From positions 62,001 through 126,000 of the forward strand of contig MU404065.1 in the NCBI GenBank assembly GCA_022695795.1: 64,000 nt of DNA, read 5' to 3'. The translations under genes and the position numbers were made by a program. This document shows positions 25,340 to 37,064 of this stretch, in pieces (the first letter of the stretch is position 1; every line of letters starts with the position of its first letter). Below the pieces are notes generated by a model, which made no database searches, was not told where the DNA came from, and saw only the letters and a program-made list of their open reading frames with translations. Origin of the DNA: Biscogniauxia marginata (taxonomy: Eukaryota > Ascomycota > Sordariomycetes > Xylariales > Xylariaceae).

Positions 25340-28300
25340 ATGACAGGACCGTCTGTGCAAGTAGTCGGCCCTGCTGAACCCGCGCCCGATCCTCCAACTC
25401 GACAACACCATCGACCGCAATCTACGGCCTCGACGACCTCCGCTTTTCTAGAGCCAGGATTGACAGCTCATCAACATGCCGATCCGCCGCAGACCGTCCT
25501 GACCGTCACCGATGTCCCGACAGGCCTTGCACGCATTGGCTCACCCTCACCCCGTTCCCAACGCCATACCGAAACAAACACCGACATCAACACCGCCATC
25601 AACACCGCCAGCGTCGCGTCAAACAATAATAACATTTCCCCAGTCCCACTCTCCAAATCCTCCACCCCCCAGCCGCGCAAACCCTCCCCCGGCCTAGCGG
25701 CGCGTCTGAAGGCCCTGGGCTTTGGCTCGACCAGGCAACCCTCCTCACCACCCACCCCAACCCAGAGCGAACGCGATCACGTCGGCCGATTGCCCGAGGA
25801 CCAGCTGCGCCTCATCGACCAGAAGCATCAGAACAACTCGACCGCGCTCGTTGTCGAACGACGCGGTCGCCCTTGGAAGGGTGCTGGCGCTCCCCTCCAG
25901 CTGCTGCGCTCCAAGTCCAGCCGTGAGTCCTTTCGCGGATCCTTTCGAAAGAAGCCCGACGGAAACAAAACCCCATCGCCCAAAGCATCACCCAGAGAAC
26001 CACCCAGAGCCGACCGTCTGTCCAGAGCCCTGCCAGAGATAACAGAGGTCCCGTCCTCGGACATGGACGCCAACAAATATCAGTTACCCGATCACACCAA
26101 CGGAAATGGCACCAAGGCCACCCCGCAAGTGCGTCGCGAACATCTCGAGCGGGACTCGCGCCCCCCCAGACTGGAACCCGAAGTAGAATCCCCGCCGCCG
26201 CCTCCTTTGCCCAAAGACACGCCGCCCGGTAGCAATACCCCGGTCGAGTACAGCGCCGACCTGCCGTCGTATTTCAACCCCTTGGGCCTCCAACGGCCTG
26301 GTTCCATCTATACAATCTCTCGCGCCTCCTTTGCCAATCAGTTAGCTCAGCTTACTGCTTTGCAATTACCTGACGCCGAACTTCTGTCCAGCAAAGTAGA
26401 CGCCATCCCCACTGCGCAAGCCGCAGTCAGAGCCTTGTTGGGTGCCGCCGAACAAATACGGAGCTGGATCTCGAAGGCGTCCGAGGTAATCGGGGGTCTG
26501 GATAGTGACGATGACGTGGAGTGGGCAGCAGCCGGCGGTAGGGAAGGGTATGAAGAGGTGGAAAATGCAATTACCAGATTCGAGGAGCTTATCAACGTCT
26601 ACGTGACTGCGATAGAGAAGCTGCAGAGTCGGGAGGATATCGCCAGCGTATCAAACGAGGACCTGGAAAAAGCTGTTGCCCAAATGGAAGGCATCATGGA
26701 TGAATGGACGAATATGCGCAGAATCTTGAATAACACTAAGAGTCAGGTCGAGACGGCCATGGAGTGGGAAGAGTTATGGAATATGGTTTTGGGCGATATC
26801 CAGAACGAAATGGACGAGCTCAGCAGGCTGGTCTTTGAGATGGAAGAACGGCGCCACAAATCCATAATGGCGGTTTCGAATGGCGATAGTGTCGACATCG
26901 GTGACCTGGAGACCATTGTGGAGGAGACTCCGCCAACTGTTGCACGTAACAATCGCTACAGCGTTCCCACCTATCCCCTCAGCCCTGATTCTCCAGGAAC
27001 CCCGAGCTTGAACCAGGACGACTCGAGCCTGCTCGCCTTGTTTGCGAGGATGCAACCGCTTAGGGCATCCCTAGACTTCTTGCCCATGAGGCTCTCGGTC
27101 TTCGAAGCGAGGGCTTCGGCGGCATTCCCTACAGCTTGCGAGGAGCTCGAGATGAGGAGAACAGGTCTCGAAAACAGCTACAAAAAGCTTGAGAAGGACG
27201 CCGACTCGCTGAGGAAAGAGCTAGGGGAAGATAAATGGGTTCTTGTGTTCCGTGGTGCCGGCAGACAAGCCCAGAAGATGATCGAGTCGGTGGATCGCAG
27301 CATGGCGAAACTTCGCGAAGGCGTGGATCAGGGCTTACAACTCTCAAACCCCGCCGTCATGGGTAAGAAGATCGAGAGCTACGAGGCCAAGAAGATGCAC
27401 TACGGACCGGCAATCGAGCGTGTACTTTCTATTATTGACAAGGGTGTTAAGGACAGACTCACTGTCAATGGTGAAATCTTGCGACTCCATACCGAAATGC
27501 AATCCAGGTGGGAAGAAATGAAGCGGCAGATGAAAGAGATGGATGCTGTCTTGGAGGAACTACAGTCGGAGAGGAAAGGCCAACAGCTCAGAGACTCGAT
27601 ATCTAGTATGCTCTCGAATGACCGATCTACTGTTGCTAGCGGCCACGAGACGCCGGGCAGCTCGCCACCATCGTCCGTCATCATGGCTAACCTTGGCCTC
27701 GAACCAGTCACTCCATCGTCGAAAAGCAAAAGCCGTTCAGCTAGCCTGGGAAGCCACTTGCCTCAACCTCCATCGGCCCGGAGGGGCAGCTCAAGTCTGG
27801 CGCCTCCAGCACGACGGCCTCTAGGATCTAGACTGTCCATGCTTTCTAATACCAACTTATCCACACCTCCCCGAAGTGGCTCTAGTACCCCGATGGGAAC
27901 CCGTCTCCCAAGGTCTTCTTCCAAACTAGCAGACAAGCGCCCACGCTGGAACGGCTCCACGAACACCAAGGACTCGGACATAGGACACAACTTCAAGCCC
28001 CTATCCCTCACTACACCTAGCCCGTATTCCAACTCCAGTTCTGGCTCTCGAGATTCCAAGTTACCCATGCGAAGTCCAATGCCAAGAGGATCGACTTCGT
28101 CGCCAGCCCCTGGGGATACGCCCTCTAGGAGGAACAACTCCTCGCGGCTTTCTTTCCGCGACTCTATCCGTGAGCGCCTAGGTACTGCTTCTCCTGGCCC
28201 ATATTCCCCGCAGGCACTGGCGAGGCCGAGAGCTCGACCAATGTCGCAGGCTTCTACATTTGACAATCGAAGGATATCACTCCAGCCACCCAAACCACAG

Positions 28301-28477
28301 AACGAACCCACAGATGTCCAGCCAAGGTCTGCGAGCTCCATGGCAACAACCAGACGTACCAGTTTGCTGCCACAACCGAAGTCGAGCCTCACAGGACGCT
28401 ATAGTCCACACCCCCTAGGCACTCAAAAGTCAAATGAAACTAAACCCGGTAGTGGTAAGCCTCGTTGGCATTATTAA
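25340..28477 (+). CDS. KAR9: KAR9-family microtubule/spindle-orientation protein, 1045 aa
   Basis: One uninterrupted exon starts with ATG (context TAAATGACA) and ends TAA after KPRWHY. Residues ~1-310 are Pro/Ser-rich and disordered. The KAR9 core begins at about 325 (PGSIYTISRASFANQL) and runs to ~800 as a helical segment with QLTALQLPDAELL, AVRALLGAAEQIRSWI and MEWEELWNMVLGDIQNEMDEL. The C-terminal ~250 residues are basic, Ser/Pro/Arg-rich, as in the microtubule-plus-end region of Kar9. Kar9 bridges EB1/Bim1 on microtubule plus ends to type V myosin and so orients the spindle and moves nuclei. Two EB1-binding-like motifs, TRLP (854-857) and SKLP (906-909), both in basic context, fit that role. 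It converges on the RecQ gene. Confidence 0.93.
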   Translation: MTGPSVQVVGPAEPAPDPPTRQHHRPQSTASTTSAFLEPGLTAHQHADPPQTVLTVTDVPTGLARIGSPSPRSQRHTETNTDINTAINTASVASNNNNISPVPLSKSSTPQPRKPSPGLAARLKALGFGSTRQPSSPPTPTQSERDHVGRLPEDQLRLIDQKHQNNSTALVVERRGRPWKGAGAPLQLLRSKSSRESFRGSFRKKPDGNKTPSPKASPREPPRADRLSRALPEITEVPSSDMDANKYQLPDHTNGNGTKATPQVRREHLERDSRPPRLEPEVESPPPPPLPKDTPPGSNTPVEYSADLPSYFNPLGLQRPGSIYTISRASFANQLAQLTALQLPDAELLSSKVDAIPTAQAAVRALLGAAEQIRSWISKASEVIGGLDSDDDVEWAAAGGREGYEEVENAITRFEELINVYVTAIEKLQSREDIASVSNEDLEKAVAQMEGIMDEWTNMRRILNNTKSQVETAMEWEELWNMVLGDIQNEMDELSRLVFEMEERRHKSIMAVSNGDSVDIGDLETIVEETPPTVARNNRYSVPTYPLSPDSPGTPSLNQDDSSLLALFARMQPLRASLDFLPMRLSVFEARASAAFPTACEELEMRRTGLENSYKKLEKDADSLRKELGEDKWVLVFRGAGRQAQKMIESVDRSMAKLREGVDQGLQLSNPAVMGKKIESYEAKKMHYGPAIERVLSIIDKGVKDRLTVNGEILRLHTEMQSRWEEMKRQMKEMDAVLEELQSERKGQQLRDSISSMLSNDRSTVASGHETPGSSPPSSVIMANLGLEPVTPSSKSKSRSASLGSHLPQPPSARRGSSSLAPPARRPLGSRLSMLSNTNLSTPPRSGSSTPMGTRLPRSSSKLADKRPRWNGSTNTKDSDIGHNFKPLSLTTPSPYSNSSSGSRDSKLPMRSPMPRGSTSSPAPGDTPSRRNNSSRLSFRDSIRERLGTASPGPYSPQALARPRARPMSQASTFDNRRISLQPPKPQNEPTDVQPRSASSMATTRRTSLLPQPKSSLTGRYSPHPLGTQKSNETKPGSGKPRWHY

Positions 28478-30995
28478 ATCCGAATATCCCCGCCATAGGA
28501 GCAGACCCCCCATGTTGTTTGATGCCAGCGTTTCCTCTCGAGAAAGGGCATGCGTTCACTTTGACGATTTTCTATCCGTCACAGATCCCGCCAGCCGGGC
28601 AATACATCTATCTATTCAAGTTCGATTTTTACTTCCGTGATACCATAGCTCGAGGCTCCTCTTTTCAATACTATCAACATTGTAGTCTCTTACTCTCCCT
28701 CGTCTCCCCCTGCCACGGTAAATGATGGTATTTCTAAACTCTTGTGGAGCCAACAGTCAAACCAATCAACCAGAATGTTCTTGTATTTTTGTTTTTCTTC
28801 TTTTTCCCTCATGAACAAAAAAAGCAGTGGTTTTTTTTTCTTCCAAATTACACACAGAAAAAAACTGGAAAGGATTTTTTTGATCTCTTATCATTCCTGT
28901 CTGTTGTAAACGCGCACCACACACACGAAAACACACCTCTTTTTTTTATTACGCTCTCAGTCGCTAGTCAGACTGTCCCGATGATGACCCGAACGAGCAA
29001 AGCGAGCGGAGCGAGGTGGACGAAGGAAAGAGATGGGAAGGGGGGGGAAGGTGGGCGTAAGCAAGGGGAGGGGAGGGGAGGGAAGGGGAATCCAGAGAAC
29101 AGAACAGGTAGGATAGAACAGGACAGGACCAGCAGATACGTCAAAGCAAAGCGCGGCGCGAAACTACAATTTTTATGGTGGTAAGGGTTTGGGTGTTTTT
29201 AGGCTAGGGGGCAGGGGGGATGATCATCCCTCCCCTTTTTTTTTTCCCTCCTCAAAAGGGGGGATCCCCCCTTCAAGGCGTTTATTGTTCGTAATGGAAT
29301 ATGTATTACAGGAAGAAAAGACTATTTCAAACAAGAGTAAAGCCTACCGTTACGGGTGGCATCCTGGCCTGGAAAGTATATAAATATATAACTTGCTTTC
29401 CCCGTAGCATATATGTTTATATGTATGTATAGTAAGTAGTATTATACTATACTCTAAGTTGGTGGTGGCATGGGTAGCAGCAGATGGGAATGAAAGGGGG
29501 AAAAGACTGTCTCCTGGGTTCATACGTACGTACTGAGTGAAAGGTCACAACAAATGTGAAAGAGTTCAAGAGTTTATCAGCAAGACAAATAAATAGTAAC
29601 GGGGACGAACTGTCGGGCACAAGGGAACAACGGGTTGGGCGTGTTTACCAGGTCAAGTTGTGTGCATGGAAGAAACCAGGGTTTGGTATATATTCTGACT
29701 TTGACACTACACACCATATCAGGAGTAGCTTAGTGAAAATATTTGTCTATTGCATAGGTACCTACATAAATAATAAGGGGGGGTGGGTTGGTTGGTTGGT
29801 TCCCCGTAGATCGGGAGGGGAAACAACCAGTATTCCTATCATTTAGGTAGTCACGAAATATATATATAATGCGTATATGAGAGAGAAACAGTTGCTGTAT
29901 GGTTGTCACGGACATGTGGCTCATGCATTGTGATGTATATAGTACTTAGAAGTAGTGGGCCTGGAGAGTAGCTTTCCCTCTCCAGCGCAACAACAAGTTA
30001 CATACCATACCCTTACAATGATTTGCTGCGGCCTAGATGTCCCTCTGTTAATCTCCGGATGAATGGTTGAGCCTTGGTAAATATATATATATATAATAAC
30101 TAGAAAATAGAAAGATAGAGGACGGAAAAGGGCAACGAAGAAAAGAGAAAAGGGAAAAGGAAAGGAAAGATAGGTAGCTTCATCTTATTTGCGGGATATG
30201 TACCTTATAGTCGGCCAAGAAGTTAAACGGGAGCGAGGAACGCTATCATCATAGTCCCTAACTAATGAGATGACAACGACAGAGAGACGTCAGAATATAT
30301 GTCCATTCCCTGATACCCGCTTTGATATTTGTTTCGTCTAGCACAGGTGATCAAGCTTCTTTATTACTCCAACGCCAAGCAAGGTCATTCGATTTGAGTA
30401 GGGTCGTCTTTTCCAGGTTTGAGCAACTAGGCCGACTCGTGAGAAGTTAGAGAGATATTATCCTAACAAGCCAAAAAGCCAAACTAGAAGACAGTAATAT
30501 ACCACCCCCTATTTAACACCCGCTTCGTCTAGCATCTTCTTCATCTTATCTAGCACCGTAGAACTAGCCATCTCCACACACGATGTGTCGTCCCCTCTTT
30601 CTTTGTGATGCTTGTAAGCTACCCATGTCTATCTCGACAGGAACAAACGGGACAGCAAGACGACTCGATCCATATCTAGAAGGGAGATATGACTAGTGTG
30701 GCTTTTTTTATTTAAGAAAAAAAAGAAGCAGAAAAACCCCTCCGCAAAGCACGAAAACCTAACTCCCGCCAGAGAAAAAAAAACGACAAGTCGCGCCATT
30801 GCCAAAAACAACATCATCAGTCACGCCGCCCACGCCGTACAATGCCAATGAATGCAAGAAGTAAAAGTTCGTAGGTAACAAGCAAACAAGAAAAACACAA
30901 GCCACCATACATGCCACGCCACGCCACGCCATAACAAGTTCATCGGTCAACCTAGCCAGGGTATACAAATAAACAACGTTATCATAATCTTCGGG
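28478..30995. other. Convergent 3' intergenic region, 2.5 kb
   Basis: Between the stop codons of KAR9 and the RecQ gene. It carries strongly biased tracts: T-runs at 28780-28960, a purine-rich G-run zone at 28985-29110 with a G-quadruplex-type motif, C/T tracts at 29230-29275, and an AT dinucleotide run near 30078-30096. No gene is recognised; it is large for two 3' UTRs. Confidence 0.55.
29065..29088 (+). other. G-quadruplex-type motif
   Basis: Five G-runs of 3-4 bases are separated by one or two A. This fits the usual G3+N1-7 pattern several times over. It lies 590 bp after the KAR9 stop and could fold in the plus strand or in a KAR9 read-through RNA. A G7 run and GGTGGG lie just upstream (29041-29055). 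Confidence 0.8.
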
Positions 30996-33900
30996 TTAAT
31001 ATTCCATGAGTCCGATGCCGCTGAACCCGCCGGCGGCCCCCTGGGACCTGCTCTTGCTAGCAGTCGTCGTTGCCAGTCTTGTCTGCCCGAGGACGGTCGG
31101 CCCCGAAGCAGATCGCGAGGGCCCAGTCTTGCGGCTGGCGCCACCAGCGGTGGCGGCCCCCTTCTTCTTGACGCCTGCGTATTTGCCTTTGGTAGATCCT
31201 CCCGATGACCTGCGCGCGTAGGACCGCTTGCTGCCGCCGCGCAAGGTGTTGGCATTCTTCGCCCGCGGGGCCGAAGAGCCTGAGCGTCCGCGTGAAGTAG
31301 CTTGCTGCTTGTGTTGTCCAGCCTGTTCGAGTTGCTGTAGGAACGACTGCGCCTCGTCGGTTGGTGCCCCAAAATAGCCTGAAGGCTCGCCCTCATCATC
31401 GTCGTCGTATATGTTCTCCATATCCTCGTCTTCATCCGTGCTGACCAAATCTACTATTGAATGGTCTTGTACGGCAGAAGTAGCGGTCTCGGGGCCAACC
31501 CCCATGATTTCTTGGTATTGACGATGGTATTGCTGGATCAGAGGCAGGAGCCTCTCACCATATCTTTTTACCTTTTCACCATCGATACCCGGGATCATGT
31601 GCATCTGGTCTAGGGACACGGTCCATCTGAGACCCATTTCGCGAAGCTGGGTTTGAGAAAAAATTGGCTGGCGTAGCTGTTTGGAAGTTCGCACTTTCTC
31701 TTCCAAAACCTTGGCCTCCTCAAAGAAGCTTTGGATGATATCTTTGTGGAGATCAGTTAAAGTTGCGTCACTCATGCGTGCATCGCGTGATATCGGCGGG
31801 CCAACGGGGTCCTGTTGACGTTGACGGCTACGGTGAGGATGCATCGTCTCAAACTCATCATCAGAGTCATCGTCGCCGACTACAAAACCATCACGAGCGT
31901 AGCCGTTTCCATGTTTATCATGGTCATCCTCGCTCTCTTCATCGTCGATGGTTGCTAGAGCTTTCCCCTTATCCTTACGAGTTCTAGCGCGAATAGGTGA
32001 AGAAACATTTGTTGATGGGGGATGCTGCTTGGAAGATTCTCGTCTTATTGCCGGGGCTGCTGGTTTGCTCAATCGTTTTGATATACCAGACGGGCCACCC
32101 TGACTGCCGTCGCCCTTAACGCGGGTAGTCAGGAAAAGTTGACGCCGGTTGGAGAGGAAGGAATGTGCCTTGCGTCCAATCTATAGTATTCTAGTTAGCT
32201 GCTGAAACTGAAAGGGGGGCTTGGAGAGCTTACTCTAAAATATTGGACTGCAATTCCGACTCTCTTGTTGATAATGTTGTCTTCCTTCAAGGCATCCTCC
32301 ATAACAAGACGGTCGATAATGCGATGAACTTCGTGTTTTGGCATGCCCTTGGCGATGCCGTGAAACTGTTCAGCTCCCTCATTGAATTCGGATTTCTTCT
32401 TCTTTCCCAGCAAGTATTCTGTGCATTGGTTGAGTGTGAGCTTACCCTGAGACCGTACGATCTCGAGTACAGCCAATGCGTACTTGGTGAAATCCTTTTG
32501 CTCGAAGACGTCATGGGACTTGCAATTATCGCATGTCGCATTGCACTGTTCTTTAGTGAACGTCTCTCCAAAATATCGGAGAATCTCAACCCGACGGCAA
32601 TCGCTCTGGTTGTCACAAAAGGCCGTTACCGCGCCAAGCATATTCCTCTGCCGTTCTTTCTGCTCCTCACTGCCATCGCCATCGGCTATCATCTTTCGAA
32701 GCGATGTGACATCTCCGTAGCTGAAATAAAGATAACATTCGGATGGTTTTCCATCTCGGCCTGCACGCCCAGTTTCCTGATAATACCCTTCGAGACTCTT
32801 GGGGATAGACTGATGAATCACGAAACGCACGTCAGGCTTATCGATGCCCATGCCAAAAGCAATCGTGGCGACAACTACCTTGATTTTACCCCTCTGCCAA
32901 TCTTTTTGAATTCTTGCCTTCTCTTCAGACTGCACGTTTGCGTGATAGTGATGAGCTGCGATGCCTTGGTCTCGCAGTTTTCCCGCGATGTTTTCTGCAG
33001 ACTTTCTGGAGAGTGTGTAAACGATGCCAGTCTTGCCCGAGTACTTAGAGTTTATCAAATTGGCAATCGTCGTAATGTTATCCTTCTCTTTCTTCAGGAC
33101 CTCGTAGTACAGATTAGGACGGTTGAAGCTTTGTGAGAATTCATCACACTCTTCGATCCCCAGATTGTGCTTGACATCCATGATAACATTCTGGGTTGCG
33201 GTGGCCGTTAAAGCCATCAAGGGCACCCCAGGGTATCTTTCCCGGAAACTACCAAGTTCCTTGTAGTCTGGTCTGAAATCATGGCCCCATTGACTGACAC
33301 AATGAGCTTCATCAATGACAAGACGAGCCAGCTTCTTGTTCTGGTATAGCGCGTCTAACCCGTTTATAAAGTTTTTGCTTTTGTTGATCATTTCCGGGGT
33401 GACATATAGAAGTTGTATCCAGGTCTCCGGATAGCGGCTTCTCAACTTTTCCATGATCAAGTTCCGCTGCTCTGCCGTGCTATCGCCGTTGAAAGTGGCT
33501 GCCTGTATATTAAGGGCCTTGAGGTGATCTACTTGATCCTGCATCAAACTAAGGAGGGGGGAGACAACAACAGTAACGCCACTGGTCTTCCCGCTGGTAA
33601 TGACAGCAGGGAGTTGGTAGCAAAGAGACTTCCCACCCCCCGTAGGCATCAGAATGAAGGCATCATTCCCCGCAAGCGTGGCATTGATAGCCTCCAACTG
33701 ATTGTGTCTAAACCCTGACATCCTGAAGCGGTCTTTGAGTGCTCTTCTCACATCCCTGTACCAGGGGTGCTTCTTTTGCTCAGGAGAAATTGGGGCAGCT
33801 GCCCATGAACTTGAGACCCTCTGGACAGTTGACTCTTGTTTCCGCAACCCGGCATTGCCCGAGGTTTCCACTAGCGCCGAGCGGCCGGATCTAGGCTGCT

Positions 33901-36475
33901 GGTTTTCTGAAGACGACTGTTTGAGTTCAAATTCTTGGGCAAGCTCCGATATATCAATATCATCACTGTAATCACTCTGGTAGCCTTGATGGTGGGTCGT
34001 CGATCCTTTGCTTGGGCTCTTGCGGCCTTTGCTGCTGGCTGGATGAGAAATATCCCTCGTCTTCTTCAGCGTGTGGCGACTAGTGGGGGGTGGACGGTTC
34101 TCAAATGGATCCTCATCATTCTCGTCCAAAATGTTACGAACTAAAGGTGTTTCTGGTTTCTGCCCAGTTGGGGTCCTTGTAAACTCACTTCTCGATACAG
34201 TTGGTGGTTGCTGACTGAGCTCTTGGTCATATTCCGGAGGTGAGGCAATACGCCGCCGTTGTCTCCCTGATTTTGGTGCTGGTATATCGTCAATAGGCAA
34301 TTCGGTAGCTTCCTCGACCGGATCTAGGCGTAGCGGGAATTGAGTTTGGAATATAACTTGAGTGCTCCCCCCAGCCGGGAAGAAACTAGAATCTCGAGAC
34401 CAGCTTGGGGGAACTACTGGTTGGGACACCTGGGTAGCTTGGACAATTGATTCGGTGCGGTTCGATTCAGTGCGGGTCGTCTGAGAATCGCGCGTCCCTT
34501 TGCTCCCAAATATATTGCGATTGTCTATGCCGGCCTTTGGCAGCTTAGTCTTTAACAATGTTTGGCGCTCCTTAACTAGTCTTTCCAACTCATCAAGGCG
34601 AGCCTCGTCCTCCTCTGTATCCAAGTTATGGGAATAGGCATCATCGATCCGGGAAATGAGAGCATCTCTCCTGGTTTTCAGCTCTTCATATGACCGGTAT
34701 TCTGTAGAGAGGGCATCTAGGTCTTTCTGTTGTTGCATCAGTTGCTCCTTTTCCCGCTTAAGCCGTCCTCTAGGTTCGAAGTTCCCTTCTTCGAGTGACT
34801 TTTTATAGGCGTTCCGATTCTGTAGCATGCTCTCTTGAAGTAGTGCCCGTTTTGTTTCAATAATTGACGGTTGATCCAGGAATAGCAGTAAAACAGCAGA
34901 CATCTCTTCGTCACTGACCAAGACGTTGGGTTGACTCGCATATTGCGAATCTTGAGAGAAAATCGGCTCTTCATCATGGTAACTATCCCTAAGTGTTCGG
35001 CTTTGAGTGTTGGTATCTTGATCGCGTTTCCTGGGTGACCTAAATGATGTTGGCTTTTCACTAGATGCTAACCCCCTTGTCTTTGAAGGAGTATTATAGG
35101 CGATAACCTCCTCCTTCTCCTCCTCTTCCTCCTCAATCTTGGGAATAGACGGCCTCTCACGACTAACAGGTTGGAGAACAGGACTCTCTGGCGCCAGTAG
35201 TTCGTCGTCATCCGAGTCCTGTATTACCCTCTCATCGCGCTTTGTGTTCCGAGTCCTCTGTGTTCGCCGTTCGATAGGACTTTCCGGGCCATCCTCAGGA
35301 GATGGACTTCGTTTCCTTTCTGTAGTTCTCGGCACAGTCGACGAGACGCCTTTCCGTGGGGTCTTGAGCGGAGAGGGCTTAATGCTAGGGCCGGCAACAG
35401 GCGACAAATTGGTGGAGACACTTGTTTCCGTTGTCGTCTGGTAAATTATCTTCCCTCCCCCTTCGAATGTTGACTTGGACGGTGACTGGCTAGCGCTCGT
35501 CTTCAGCTTTCTCTTTACTGGTGATTTGGTCGGAGACCGTTTCGACCGAATATGGAGCTCCTCGTCATCAGAAAGAAGCTCATATATGTCGGGAAACTCG
35601 TCATGAGTGGTTGTGGCCGGTGGTGGCTGACTGATATGATCGCTCTTCCGCTTCTTGCCCCGTTTTTCCGACATAGGTTGAGGCCGTAAAGCGGCGTTCT
35701 CGTCCCACACCACGACGTCGCTTCCGAATATCACCGAGTTCTCCTCAGGGGGTGGTGGGACTGGTCGGCTTGCATGATCTTCGTGCCATACCATGATGTC
35801 GGTTCCGAAAACAGACGAGTTCTCGGTGGTAGGGGGGGGTTCCGGACGCACAGCAAAATCTTCACGCCATAATTGAGTAGTGCTTCCGAATGCTGTTGTA
35901 TTGGGAGAGGTATTTGCACTGTCATTAGTCAGGTCGATCGTTTCGAAGGTGCGATCACTAGGAAATGTCGCACCCGGCGTGAGGAATGGGTTCCTAGCTC
36001 GCGCGTTCGAAAGCTCGTGTCGGGGCGACGTCCGCTTTTTCGCCGAGTTTTTCTTAAGGAAAGCATCGTATTGCGTTCCAAGCGACGTGGTGCCAATGGT
36101 CGAAGTCGGGCTAAGGAGCTGCTCTTGGCGCAGAACGAGATTTGGCCGCTTAGAAGCCGTCTTAGAGACTAGTCGTCCCATGGTTTCTCGCGATGCCCCT
36201 CGGTCGCGTGCGTCACTCGGTCTGGTAGCCGGCTCGGTCGACCCATGGGCTGTTTTAGGAAGGGCGGGATACGAGGGTGAGGTGAAGGGATCATTTGTAC
36301 GCGTTTCGTGGTTCCCATGTACATCGGACGAGGGGGTGAAGAAGACAGTCGCGTCGGAGGGCGAGGAGGCTTCAGACTGGTCGCGTAGCGGCGGGAGAAC
36401 AGGCGCGTTTGGCGTAGATAGATCGATGTTAGCTAGCAGCCAGGTTAAATGGTCGGAGAGATTGTTTCGAGTCAT
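30996..36475 (-). CDS. SGS1: RecQ DNA helicase, BLM/Sgs1/QDE-3 type, 1808 aa, two exons
   Basis: Exons are 36475-32234 and 32180-30996, joined at [12 protein letters not shown] with donor GTAAGC and a TAG acceptor. The start chosen is the ATG giving [14 protein letters not shown], the usual fungal opening; the frame stays open to 36550 but only with TTG. The N-terminal ~880 residues are disordered, with acidic clusters and a coiled coil (~580-690). Helicase motifs: I MPTGGGKS (~943-950), II IDEAHC (~1054-1059), [22 protein letters not shown] (~1233-1242). A Zn-binding RQC part ([20 protein letters not shown]) and an HRDC domain (~1555-1640) follow. The tail is Ser/Gly/Lys-rich. Sgs1/BLM enzymes unwind recombination and fork intermediates; QDE-3 in Neurospora is also needed for quelling. 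The orthologue label is by similarity only. Confidence 0.95.
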
Positions 36476-37064
36476 GAAGACGTCTTTGATTTCACGTCCC
36501 ACAGGAACCCCATGGGAATTGGAAATCAATCTGCATGGGAATGTCGTCAATCAACGGAAACGAGCCTCTTCCATTGCGTGTCGGTAGCTGATGTATGTTA
36601 ATTGGTTGCAGGTTAGCACGTACTTTTGTAGATGTAGATTTGACGGAGTAGCCTAGGTTAGTGCCTGCAGTCAATTGTAGTTTGCTCGACCCGCCCCGCG
36701 TGCACAGGCCATGTTTTAATTCCAAACTAGGTCATAGTTCATGCAGATCCGTAGTACGGAATACCTTAGATTTACAGACATTGGTCAAGCAGCCGTCCAG
36801 TGAGCAGATAGTACGCAGCAACTCCAAAGTTGTATAAGTACCTAGGTACCTACTTAGGTACCTCCCTACCTACATACATATACAACCACCAGACATGGGA
36901 AAGTACGGCATCTAAAGAGACACAAGTTGAAATTGGCGACCATAATTCAACTCATAAATTACTAATCCAGCTCGTAATGTAGTAAATGTAGGGCCGAAAC
37001 AGATTCACTATCTTCCATCTATATTCTATCCCATCAGTTTGGTATTACACCAGCAAGAAATTTC
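36476..37064. promoter_or_regulatory. RecQ promoter region with CCTAGGTA cluster
   Basis: 589 bp between the RecQ start and the stop of the DUF1275 gene, both on the minus strand. A dense TACCTAGGTACC cluster with several palindromic units lies at 36838-36882. No frame is worth calling. Confidence 0.5.
36838..36882. repeat. TACCTAGGTACC palindromic cluster
   Basis: GTACCTAGGTAC is a perfect 12-bp palindrome, followed closely by CTTAGGTACC and CCTACCTACATACATA. This is the densest member of the dispersed family in the window. Confidence 0.75.

Noticed and set aside
27763..28392. A 209-codon minus-strand frame.
   Set aside because: Antisense to the Ser/Pro-rich KAR9 tail, with no homology seen.
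32243..33136. A 297-codon open frame on the plus strand.
   Set aside because: It is antisense to the RecQ helicase domain and is a shadow of that conserved coding sequence.
36476..36550. Upstream extension of the RecQ reading frame by 25 codons.
   Set aside because: It begins only with TTG; the ATG at 36475 gives the family-typical MTRNNL start.
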